Assembly (NCBI GenBank): GCA_029255685.2
Contig: CM055314.2
Location: 70,940,815 to 71,004,814 of the forward strand
DNA: 64,000 bases
Direction of reading: 5' to 3'
Source of the DNA: Silene conica
Taxonomy: Eukaryota > Streptophyta > Magnoliopsida > Caryophyllales > Caryophyllaceae
Below, in pieces: positions 35,554 to 47,202 of this stretch (the first letter of the stretch is position 1; each line of letters opens with the position of its first letter). Both the position numbers and the translations under genes were made by a program. Under the pieces are notes generated by a model. It saw nothing but the letters and a program-made list of their open reading frames with translations. It had not been told where the DNA came from and did no database searches.

Positions 35554-38500
35554 TGTAAAACCCCTCGCGAAAGCGGAAATATAAAACATACAAAATACTA
35601 AAAATGCAGCGGAATTAAAACTTTTTAACATAACTAACATGCGAGGTGAATTAAAAACTGTAACTGAAAGTAAAATACATATACAAACAGCCTGGGATGG
35701 TACATCCCTACAGGCACTCAACTGAAATGTAAACTAGGTCTAGCTAACGTAAAAGTGTAAGTCAATCGATGAAGGATCATCGCTCGCTAGCTCCATGCAA
35801 CCCTCTGCCAACCACCTGTCATGTACCTACATACATGTAAACATGTACGCCACAATCAGTGGGGAGTGACTAGAGTTCTCCTAGCCACCTTTTGTGACAA
35901 CACGTAACACATAAAACAATACAGAATACTCCAACATATAACCACATGTGAAGCATATACAACTCATCATCTGACCTCTTACTATCATGCGATTACCATG
36001 CACGGCTCTCAACTAACTTCATAAACAGATAAGAAGGAGAGCCGGTTTCCCTACTGGTTACCCAGTCGGGGGGTCTTTCCATCTAATCATTTATGAAACC
36101 GAACTAAGAGTCATCCAATGCCTTGGATGATTTAACCACAACTCATATAACAACGATAACATACTAGGCATATCTGACACAGTACCATCATCAAGGCAAG
36201 CAGATATAAAACAGCAAGTACAAAGGTTCAGAGGCGACATCTTAACGCATAACCTAGATACTAAATAATTCAGCAAGTATAAAGGTTCAGAGGCGACATC
36301 TTAACGCATAACCTAAATACCAATTCACAATATCAAGCAAGGACTCAGAGGCGAAAACTCAACGCATGGACCGGCTATCACTGAACATTAGACTCAGAGG
36401 CGAAAACTCAACGCATGGACTAACATTCAATTCACTATCACAAGTAAGGAACTCAGAGGCGAAAACTCAACGCATGGACCCCTACCACATTACAAGATAC
36501 TAGACTCAGAGGCGAAAACTCAACGCATGTTCTAGCACCAAACACCTGCACTCCGGGTAAGGTATGGCAACCTGACTGCCCCGTCGTGCAGTTGCTCTAC
36601 TCGTCAGACTCAGAGGCCAGCTTAAGGCATGTCCTGACGCGATCACACATACATGTCTGGACTCAGAGGCGAAAACTCAACGCATGTCCCAGACACGACA
36701 AACAGACATGTATGGAACTCAGAGGCGAAAACTCAACGCATGTTCCCATACACGACAAACAGTTCACGTGTTAAGTTCAGAGGCCAGCTTAAGGCATAAC
36801 TTAATACGCATCAAAACAATATCATTCAAGACTATGAACTACTCTATAGTTCTACCTTTAACTTCTAATCAACACTTAATTGACCTCGAGAACTAAGATG
36901 AGGGAGAGCCGGTTTCCCTTTCGGTTACCCGACCGGGGGGTCTCTATCCTCTCTCCATTCCCGAACCCAATATAGTGTCGCCCATCCTCCGGGGACCTCA
37001 AACACATATAACATAAGAGAAAGGCCAAATCCGATTAAGTTATACTTAACCAACTACTATACATTAAAATATCTTAGTCCGATGAGAAATATAAACGGAC
37101 ACTTAAGAATTAACTGAATTTAGACAAGTAACTAATTACTTACTAAATCTTACTTAGCTCAAATATATCACTAAGTATTTAATTACGTTCTAATTAATCG
37201 GTTCAACCGATAAAGGAAAATAAACACGATTTAAACTAAACTTCATATTATATTACCTATATATTTTAAAACGGGAAAAACAACTAACTAATTAAATTAT
37301 TCCGACAAGCTTCTAATAATAAAACCGTAACCCATTACTAATTCTTAACGATTTCTAACGTATTAAATTTAAACGTAAACAAGCTAGCAAGAACGTACGT
37401 AAATTAATTAAATCAAGCAGGCTAGCAAGCACGTACGTAATATAATAATATAATAATAAAATAATAATATAATAATATTAAATAATATTATTATTAGACG
37501 TACAGTAGTAAGTAGTGAACATTAGTATATTTATATAATAATTGTAGAACGTAGCAGCAGCAACAATAACATATTACGAAGAAATTGAAGTCAGCATCAA
37601 CGTGGAAACAAAACGCTCTCAGCAGCAATTAAACAATGGTGACGACAGTTACAGCGACCATGGACAGCACCAGTTACATCGATAAAATGACGGAAGGGGG
37701 AACAGAGGACATCGGTAATGAGCAGCCTTAGTACGCAGCAGCAGTAGGATACGATGCAACCACAATAAAAGAACAGCGACAGCAACGGGTTCTCATTAGC
37801 GTTTAAAGAGTAAGAAGATTGGGTAGTGCAGTTGTGAGTTCAGACCAGAAAAAGGGGGTAGCAGCAGGTAGCAGTAAGGTTTGCAGAAACAGCGGTAAAA
37901 AGTAGACCATATCAGACCCGAAGATAGATCAGTACAGACCCAAAACAGACCAGAAAACATACGCAGAACGGACCTGAAAAACATACCAGACAGACCTGAA
38001 AACAGACCCAAAATAGACCAGAACAGACACCCAAAACAGACCTGGACAGACGCAGAACCAGACCTGGACAGACGCGCAGAACAGGAAACCGTACAGCAAC
38101 AGCGCGCAGAAACAGACGCGAGGAGGGGGACTGATACAACAGCAGTAAAGGGCAGCAATGATTGGGTCTGATCAGGCCATTCAGGGACAGAAACAGATAG
38201 GCAGACGCGGGGACAGTGTGCAGGGGCGTGAACCATGAACAACAGTGGATAGCAACATGAAGTATAACACATACTATGAACCCAACAACATAACTCATCA
38301 AACATTACGAATCTCGAATTATACCAATCCTCATCCGTAAATTAGCATATGAATTTCAGAACAACCATTCCCCATGGCAACACCATTTTATAAACCACAT
38401 CAAACTCCATAAACACTAAACCAAATTCAGAAACCATAACAAGATCAACAACAAAAGTGCTAATATTCACAAATAGGCCGAGTTTCTCATTATCGTCACC

Positions 38501-39090
38501 TTTAAGCTTATTCCGGCAAATGATCCTCCTCAATCACGTAACTATCGGTGTCGGGATCGCCCAAGCCAACACCTACAACATAGAAAACGGGTTTTTAAGA
38601 CTGAAAAACGAAATTAGGCAAAACAGCCCGATTTTCGAAGTCAGCGAAATGGAAAAAGAAAGTGATAGATGACTTGGAAATTTGGTGAGGATTCCGAAAA
38701 TGTACTTACTTTCGCGATTCGATGAACGGATGATGAAGAAAGCTTGAAAAGAAGGAAAGGTTTTATGGAGGTTTTGAGGGTAAATGTTGTTACAGTGAAA
38801 TGAAATGTTGAAGATAATTATGTCGACATATGGGTTTATAGAGAGGACAAGTGAGTTGTCCTTTCCGACTTGCTTAAACGGTTACGGATTTTAGAACCGG
38901 ATATGAAATGAATATTTAAGTCGGGAATATGACTTTGCAAGTTGTATTCGTCTTAAGGACTGGAGGTTCTTAAGACGGATCTTACTTATTAAATTAAAGT
39001 CTTTCGAAATAAATTACTAAATTATTATTTTATTACTTAAAATAATTAAAAACGCTTAAATTAGATTTTACGAAAATACGGGATGTTACA
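35554..39090 (-). repeat. Young LARD LTR 2 (middle, chimeric)
   Basis: Same length as LTR 1. At the informative sites in its first third it agrees with LTR 3; from about two thirds of the way onward it agrees with LTR 1. This is the signature of a crossover product. Three changes are found only in this copy. Confidence 0.93.
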
Positions 39091-42000
39091 ATCACCCAAT
39101 CTTCAAAAAGTTTCGTCCTCGAAACTCGAAAGTAGAAGTAAGTATGAAAACAACTAAAACTTTCAAAATGAACCAGCGGTTCGTGACAACTCAAAACTTT
39201 ATCTTCCAAGAGGTTTTTAAGGAGCAAAAGAGTTCAAGGTACAAGTCTTGTCACTGGACGTTGGGATCCTCGTTACGTATTCGAGAGTCCGACATTCCAA
39301 ATCTGAGACAAGTCCCAAAATTAAATCGATAAGGTTCAAAATTTAGATTGATTCGGTGTTGATAAGCACATCACAGGTTATCAGACGTCTCCAATAACAA
39401 GTTGCAGTGGCAGTCAACGCTGAAATCCATCATAGTTGTTAAACGTTCTGCTCTTTAAAATCAAGTTTCCTTCAAAATCAACCTTTATTTATTTTCAACA
39501 AAAGAGGGAGCAGTTCCCAAATCCTCAAAACAATTAAGATTTTCCAAAAATTACAACTTTTAGGGGTTAACAATAGTGAACAAATTCCAAAAAGAGTCAC
39601 CGTGAGCGTAGAAACGATCATAGAGATTACTTTCGACACGAAGGATTGAGAGTTTCTAGTTTCACAGCTGACTGAACACGCGAGGAAGGATTGAAGGAAT
39701 GAAACAACCAGGTTAGAGGTCAAGGACGACGGTAACTCTTGCCGAATCATGGGTGCACTAACCGCTCAATCCATAATCAAAACATCGTTACAACGATTCC
39801 TAGTATATCCCAAAATGACAGTTCAAGTGATCTCTAGACTCTCAATGGTTTCACGATCCCTCTTACCATTATCTCATCCACAGAACAAGGTATTCGTCAA
39901 CAAGAAGGTTCCCAAAACTCTCACTCAGTTCACACTAAAATCCGTTCAACCACGGTTAAGGATCTCTCACTCAAGGGGGAAGCCTAATACACATATTTCA
40001 GACCGAGGTCCACGCACTTCCAGCACTTCAACCAGAATTCTATTACCATAACAACGAATACTCAAACCCAAGATATGGTATTCATCATCCTATAACCTTA
40101 AATTTTAACGGTTCGATCCTGACAAACCCATTCCACAAGGTTTGACATCCCAAGTTCCCAAATTTTATAAACACAGTGATCAATCAAATCGAGACTTTAC
40201 TAAGGTATCAACTCTTAAATCCTTTGGTTTCCAACTACTTACCGACAACATGCATCCCAAATGAAGTTCCAAAGAAGTAACAATTTCACTCTTATAGTTT
40301 CCATAAGGTTTAGACATTCGTATTCCGAGATTCTTCAATTGATATTTATGAACACTTACAAGTTTCAAATTTCCACTCTGTGATTACCCCAAACATCAAC
40401 GGTCACCCGTAAGTACGTCAATAGGCAAATGCCGAGGTTCTATAAGTAACTCAAGGTTAACACTCAGTCAGCTATATAAGTCCACTTGTAAATGTCTCAA
40501 TATTCTCACACAGTTACCAATAACTATCGATCCTCAAGTAAGTGATCCTTCCTGCGATTAAGCAATTCCTCAAGATCAAGTAGCACTAACTTACCTCATT
40601 CATCCATTTGACCACTTCATCACTATCTAAGGCACATTTCTCAAAATTCATCTATAACTCCAAGCATTTTATTCCAATCCTAAAATGGTGCTTAGAAGTC
40701 TACAAAGATCACTTACACACAATCCATCTAACATGAACTCTCAAGACGGCACACTGTCCAACATTGCCCGAACATTATTCTCACCAACTCTCTCAACCAA
40801 ATCCTGACAACGCAGAACCAAGCATTCCTCAAGGCATGTATCTCTACCCCAAGAACAGGTCGATCTCGCCACTAATCTAAATGAAAAGGAACAAGGTTCA
40901 CGGAAGAAGAGATGAGATATGAACCTCAGAGACAAACACGATACAGGTTCCGAGAGAGTCATAAGAAAACGACTCGAGGAACAACGAGATGACAAGGTAA
41001 GAAACTTTAGGCTATGGACTCCAATGAAATTGAAGCCATGATCAGAAGGAGAAACAAAGGAAAGGAAAGGAGAGAAGCGATATGAAAGAAACGATTACGG
41101 ACATCTCCCAAGGTGCGGGTCTCTCACTATTCTCACGGGATTCTCACTTCTTACTTTCCACATCAAGTCATTCAATTATCGGTTCTCACGAACAATTCGT
41201 CCAATGATTCAAATACCCTTATCCTTCAACTCTAAACGGTATCATCATTATAACTACCTATTCCCAAAAGTTTGAGATGTCACATCTCTGCTAGTTCCAC
41301 TAATGACAATTCAATAACACCTTCAGGTCATCTTCCCTATATGCTATATCCACTTTATTTGTTTACCCTACTGTCCACCAGATAACAATTTTTAAACCAT
41401 CAAGTTTTTCCGAACTTACATCTCTCAATGAATTACTTCATTCCATCCACATACCGTGGTGCAACTTCAAATTTCTCTTAAGTTTTTCAATAAATAAACG
41501 CTAAGATTTATTAAGCCACCTAGGGTCACATAGTGATTCACTTCCTCTAAGCTTAAGTCAACCTCTTCGAGTATTCCACTATTATAGCAAATGATTCGTA
41601 TTCCTCAACAATGAGCCTTTCTCAGCTCAATCACTCACCTAAGTCAAGTGATACTAACTCACTTCATCATACACTCATCATCATTAGCATCTTAAGCCTA
41701 TTCTTTCAGGTTGCTTTATAACCTTAAGTATCTTATCTAACTCCTTAAACAGTACTCTTCAATCCACATATTTTCACGATCTAAGCATGGTTCTCAAGGT
41801 TAGGTTCCACCGAATATTAAGTATACAACTCAACCTTCAAGCAAGTATCCTATCACTCACTTTTACTCTCCCAATTGGATAGACAACTAGACCCTTGGAT
41901 CACCAAAACATGTCTCTCGATACCTCTTAAGTTATTCCTCAAATAACAATATTTCTCATAACACAGCTTACGGTTATCCTAAGACTAGTTCCTCCAAATC

Positions 42001-42454
42001 TAATAAAAGAGAAGGTTACCTAGAGGGCACCTTAAGAAAGCAAGCAACAAGGTTAAGCTGAAAAGATATGAAGATCTGTTCAAGCAAGATAGACAAATAT
42101 TCTAAAAGAAGGATGTGCATCCAGAGTTATCGAAAAAGGTGATGCACGAAGAAAGAGAAGTATCCTCAAGGCTTGGAAGCATTCTCCAATAGTAGCACGA
42201 ACTTCCTATCTTCGATAGCAACTCCGATCTCCACCGTCAAATGGATAATCCCACGGTTCGTCGATTGGAAGATATAAAAGTGAAATCGATGACAATCAAC
42301 AAACACGTTAGAGCCTAATAAAAGCAATCACAAAACAGACTACAATATAAGTCCTTAAATCTAACCCATCTCTCATTCATTATTTAGTTATATGGTCAAG
42401 TTAAGGTTGTGGGTCACATGAGTGCGTCGGGAGCAATAATGCTCTGATACCAAC
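39091..42454 (-). other. Young LARD internal region, copy 2 (non-coding)
   Basis: Same length as copy 1 (3364 bp) and nearly identical to it. Primer site GCTCTGATACCA at 42441-42452. Confidence 0.92.
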
Positions 42455-45400
42455 TGTAAAACCCCTCGCGAAAGCGGAAATATAAAACATACAAAATACT
42501 AAAAATGCAGCGGAATTAAAACTTTTTAACATAACTAACATGCGAGGTGAATTAAAAACTGTAACTGAAAGTAAAATACATATACAAACAGCCTGGGATG
42601 GTACATCCCTACAGGCACTCAACTGAAATGTAAACTAGGTCTAGCTAACGTAAAAGTGTAAGTCAATCGATGAAGGATCATCGCTCGCTAGCTCCATGCA
42701 ACCCTCTGCCAACCACCTGTCATGTACCTACATACATGTAAACATGTACGCCACAATCAGTGGGGAGTGACTAGAGTTCTCCTAGCCACCTTTTGTGACA
42801 ACACGTAACACATAAAACAATACAGAATACTCCAACATATAACCACATGTGAAGCATATACAACTCATCATCTGACCTCTTACTATCATGCGATTACCAT
42901 GCACGGCTCTCAACTAACTTCATAAACAGATAAGAAGGAGAGCCGGTTTCCCTACTGGTTACCCAGTCGGGGGGTCTTTCCATCTAATCATTTATGAAAC
43001 CGAACTAAGAGTCATCCAATGCCTTGGATGATTTAACCACAACTCATATAACAACGATAACATACTAGGCACATCTGACACAGTACCATCATCAAGGCAA
43101 GCAGATATAAAACAGCAAGTACAAAGGTTCAGAGGCGACATCTTAACGCATAACCTAGATACTAAATAATTCAGCAAGTATAAAGGTTCAGAGGCGACAT
43201 CTTAACGCATAACCTAAATACCAATTCACAATATCAAGCAAGGACTCAGAGGCGAAAACTCAACGCATGGACCGGCTATCACTGAACATTAGACTCAGAG
43301 GCGAAAACTCAACGCATGGACTAACATTCAATTCACTATCACAAGTAAGGAACTCAGAGGCGAAAACTCAACGCATGGACCCCTACCACATTACAAGATA
43401 CTAGACTCAGAGGCGAAAACTCAACGCATGTTCTAGCACCAAACACCTGCACTCCGGGTAAGGTATGGCAACCTGACTGCCCCGTCGTGCAGTTGCTCTA
43501 CTCGTCAGACTCAGAGGCCAGCTTAAGGCATGTCCTGACGCGATCACACATACATGTCTGGACTCAGAGGCGAAAACTCAACGCATGTCCCAGACACGAC
43601 AAACAGACATGTATGGAACTCAGAGGCGAAAACTCAACGCATGTTCCCATACACGACAAACAGTTCACGTATTAAGTTCAGAGGCCAGCTTAAGGCATAA
43701 CTTAATACGCATCAAAACAATATCATTCAAGACTATGAACTACTCTATAGTTCTACCTTTAACTTCTAATCAACACTTAATTGACCTCGAGAACTAAGAT
43801 GAGGGAGAGCCGGTTTCCCTTTCGGTTACCCGACCGGGGGGTCTCTATCCTCTCTCCATTCCCGAACCCAATATAGTGTCGCCCATCCTCCGGGGACCTC
43901 AAACACATATAACATAAGAGAAAGGCCAAATCCGATTAAGTTATACTTAACCAACTACTATACATTAAAATATCTTAGTCCGATGAGAAATATAAACGGA
44001 CACTTAAGAATTAACTGATTTTAGACAAGTAACTAATTACTTACTAAATCTTACTTAGCTCAAATATATCACTAAGTATTTAATTACGTTCTAATTAATC
44101 GGTTCAACCGATAAAGGAAAATAAACACGATTTAAACTAAACTTCATATTATATTACCTATATATTTTAAAACGGGAAAAACAACTAACTAATTAAATTA
44201 TTCCGACAAGCTTCTAATAATAAAACCGTAACCCATTACTAATTCTTAACGATTTCTAACGTATTAAATTTAAACGTAAACAAGCTAGCAAGAACGTACG
44301 TAAATTAATTAAATCAAGCAGGCTAGCAAGCACGTACGTAATATAATAATATAATAATAAAATAATAATATAATAATATTAAATAATATTATTATTAGAC
44401 GTACAGTAGTAAGTAGTGAACATTAGTATATTTATATAATAATTGTAGAACGTAGCAGCAGCAACAATAACATATTACGAAGAAATTGAAGTCAGCATCA
44501 ACGTGGAAACAAAACGCTCTCAGCAGCAATTAAACAATGGTGACGACAGTTACAGCGACCATGGACAGCACCAGTTACATCGATAAAATGACGGAAGGGG
44601 GAACAGAGGACATCGGTAATGACCAGCCTTAGTACGCAGCAGCAGTAGGATACGATGCAACCACAATAAAAGAACAGCGACAGCAACGGGTTCTCATTAG
44701 CGTTTAAAGAGTAAGAAGATTGGGTAGTGCAGTTGTGAGTTCAGACCAGAAAAAGGGGGTAGCAGCAGGTAGCAGTAAGGTTTGCAGAAACAGCGGTAAA
44801 AAGTAGACCATATCAGACCCGAAGATAGATCAGTACAGACCCAAAACAGACCAGAAAACATACGCAGAACGGACCTGAAAAAAATACCAGACAGACCTGA
44901 AAACAGACCCAAAATAGACCAGAACAGACACCCAAAACAGACCTGGACAGACGCAGAACCAGACCTGGACAGACGCGCAGAACAGGAAACCGTACAGCAA
45001 CAGCGCGCAGAAACAGACGCGAGGAGGGGGACTGATACAACAGCAGTAAAGGGCAGCAATGATTGGGTCTGATCAGGCCATTCAGGGACAGAAACAGATA
45101 GGCAGACGCGGGGACAGTGTGCAGGGGCGTGAACCATGAACAACAGTGGATAGCAACATGAAGTATAACACATACTATGAACCCAACAACATAACTCATC
45201 AAACATTATGAATCTCGAATTATACCAATCCTCATCCGTAAATTAGCATATGAATTTCAGAACAACCATTCCCCATGGCAACACCATTTTATAAACCACA
45301 TCAAACTCCATAAACACTAAACCAAATTCAGAAACCATAACAAGATCAACAACAAAAGTGCTAATATTCACAAATAGGCCGAGTTTCTCATTATCGTCAC

Positions 45401-45979
45401 CTTTAAGCTTATTCCGGCAAATGATCCTCCTCAATCACGTAACTATCGGTGTCGGGATCGCCCAAACCAACACCTACAACATAGAAAACGGGTTTTTAAG
45501 ACTGAAAAACGAAATTAGGCAAAACAGCCCGATTTTCGAAGTCAGCGAAAGTGATAGATGACTTGAAAATTTGGTGAGGATTCCGAAAATGTACTTACTT
45601 TCGCGATTCGATGAACGGATGATGAAGAAAGCTTGAAAAGAAGGAAAGGTTTTATGGAGGTTTTGAGGGTAAATGTTGTTACAGTGAAATGAAATGTTGA
45701 AGATAATTATGTCGACATATGGGTTTATAGAGAGGACAAGTGAGTTGTCCTTTCCGACTTGCTTAAATGGTTACGGATTTTAGAACCGGATATGAAATGA
45801 ATATTTAAGTCGGGAATATGACTTTGCAAGTTGTATTCGTCTTAAGGACTGGAGGTTCTTAAGACGGATCTTACTTATTAAATTAAAGTCTTTCGAAATA
45901 AATTACTAAATTATTATTTTATTACTTAAAATAATTAAAAACGCTTAAATTAGATTTTACGAAAATACGGGATGTTACA
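42455..45979 (-). repeat. Young LARD LTR 3 (outer right)
   Basis: Ends CGGGATGTTACA at 45979, followed by the CTCCT duplication. Slightly shorter than the other two and carrying several private differences in its right half. Confidence 0.94.
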
Positions 45980-46640
45980 CTCCTTCTTTTCCCCAAATCG
46001 ATTTCAAAATTAAAAAAAAAGAAAACCCTAAAGCGTTCATCGGCGATTTGATTCACCACCACACCACCACCCTACCACCCTACCCTACCCCCTACAATCC
46101 CCCGCCGCCGCCGGAGCCACGCCACCACTCCTCCTTCCTCCTTCCTCCTTCTCCTTCCTTCTCCTTCCTCCTCCTTCCTCCTCCTTCTCCTTTCTTCTCC
46201 CTTCCACCTGCCACCTCACCGCCGTCACCACCTCACCGCCGCCACCTTCCCGCCGCCACTTCTTTCTTTCTTATGTATGTTTACTAACTTTATTAATATA
46301 CCGTCTTAATTTTTTATGTTTAATCCGTCGCAAAATTCCGTCGCAAATTCCGTATTATTGTTTTTTTATTGTTATTAGGAATAATTAGTTTAGTTTAATT
46401 GTTATTTGATTAGTTTAGTTAGTATTGTTAGGTGGTTAGTGATATTAGGTTAGTAGCTAATTCCGTCCCAAATCCGTCGCATATTGTTGTTAAGTTGTTT
46501 AGGACGATTGTTTTTTGATATAAAATTTGCATTGTTGTTGATTGTTAGTGTTGTTGATTTTTTTAGAATATTCTTGAATAGTACCCGTTCAATAATTACA
46601 CATTAGGTGTAATTGTTGAATAGTCCCCGTTTTGGGACTG
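45980..46640 (+). promoter_or_regulatory. CACTA-2 upstream region of the transposase gene
   Basis: After the CTCCT duplication comes a leader-like stretch with an AAACCCTAA motif. A long pyrimidine-rich, CCT-repeating tract (about 46125-46265) follows, and then AT-rich DNA with scattered CCGTCGCAAA half-sites near 46325-46350 and 46465-46480. The frame reading His/Pro/Ser here is low complexity and not taken as a gene. It probably holds promoter and 5' untranslated sequence. Confidence 0.5.
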
Positions 46641-46851
46641 TCTTTGAATCTTTCATGCCATTTAGGTAGTAAACATTCTTATATTTTCTTGATTGTAATG
46701 AAACAAAAATTGGGCAACACTTCCTTATTGTTCTCCAAATACATTCTATATAATGTATTTGGAGAACAATAGGGAAGTGCTGCCCAATTTTTGTCTCATT
46801 ACAATTAAGAAAATATAAGAGTGTTTACTAATGGTATGAAAGATTCAAAGA
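46641..46851. repeat. Near-perfect 210-bp foldback
   Basis: Two arms of about 105 bp are inverted copies of each other with roughly six mismatches and one 5-bp length difference, and almost no loop (centre near 46747). It starts TCTTTGAATC and ends GATTCAAAGA. If transcribed it would form one long hairpin. It lies between the upstream region and the transposase start of CACTA-2. No target duplication is visible, so a MITE origin is not shown. Confidence 0.9.
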
Positions 46852-46914
46852 TGGGTTTAGGCTGGAGAGATAAGGACCCCAGACCAATATATGTAAATTG
46901 TTCTTTTTTGCAGG

Positions 46915-46990
46915 TTGGTGTTGGTGTTGGTGTTGGTGTTGGTGTTGGTGTTGGTGTTGGTGTTGGTGTTGGTGTTGGTGTTGTTGTTGG

Positions 46991-47024
<34 letters not shown>

Positions 47025-47028
47025 AGTT
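46915..47028. repeat. (TTGGTG)n to (TTG)n microsatellite
   Basis: About eleven GGTGTT-type hexamers run into a TTG trinucleotide tract. An AT block follows at about 47124-47137. The Gly-Val frame here is simple-repeat translation. Confidence 0.93.
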
Positions 47029-47202
47029 GTTGTTATATATGTAGTTGTTATTTAATTGTTGTTGTTAATTAACTGTTATTGTTGTTAATAAGTTGTTAAC
47101 TAGTTTTTGTTGTTAGTTGTTATATATATATATATATGTAGTTATTTAATTGTTGTTGTTAATTAGTTGTTGTTATTGTTTGTTAAAATATGTAGATTTA
47201 CT

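Larger units (their letters stand above)
28653..45979 (-). mobile_element. Young LARD tandem array: LTR-internal-LTR-internal-LTR
   Basis: Three LTRs (28653-32189, 35554-39090, 42455-45979; 3537, 3537 and 3525 bp) alternate with two 3364-bp internal regions, a strict period of 6901 bp. The whole block is flanked by a single 5-bp target duplication CTCCT (28648-28652 and 45980-45984), so one insertion was later expanded. Primer sites GCTCTGATACCA lie before LTR 2 and LTR 3. The element points left. It is non-coding and so needs proteins from elsewhere. The outer LTRs differ at only about 0.2% of positions by eye, implying an insertion within the last few hundred thousand years. Confidence 0.96.

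Noticed and set aside
46048-46287. Open frame rich in Pro, His and Ser
   Set aside because: It translates a CCT/CCA-repeat tract in the CACTA-2 leader; low complexity, no family resemblance.
46821-47072. Open frame with a long Gly-Val repeat
   Set aside because: Translation of a TTGGTG/TTG microsatellite.
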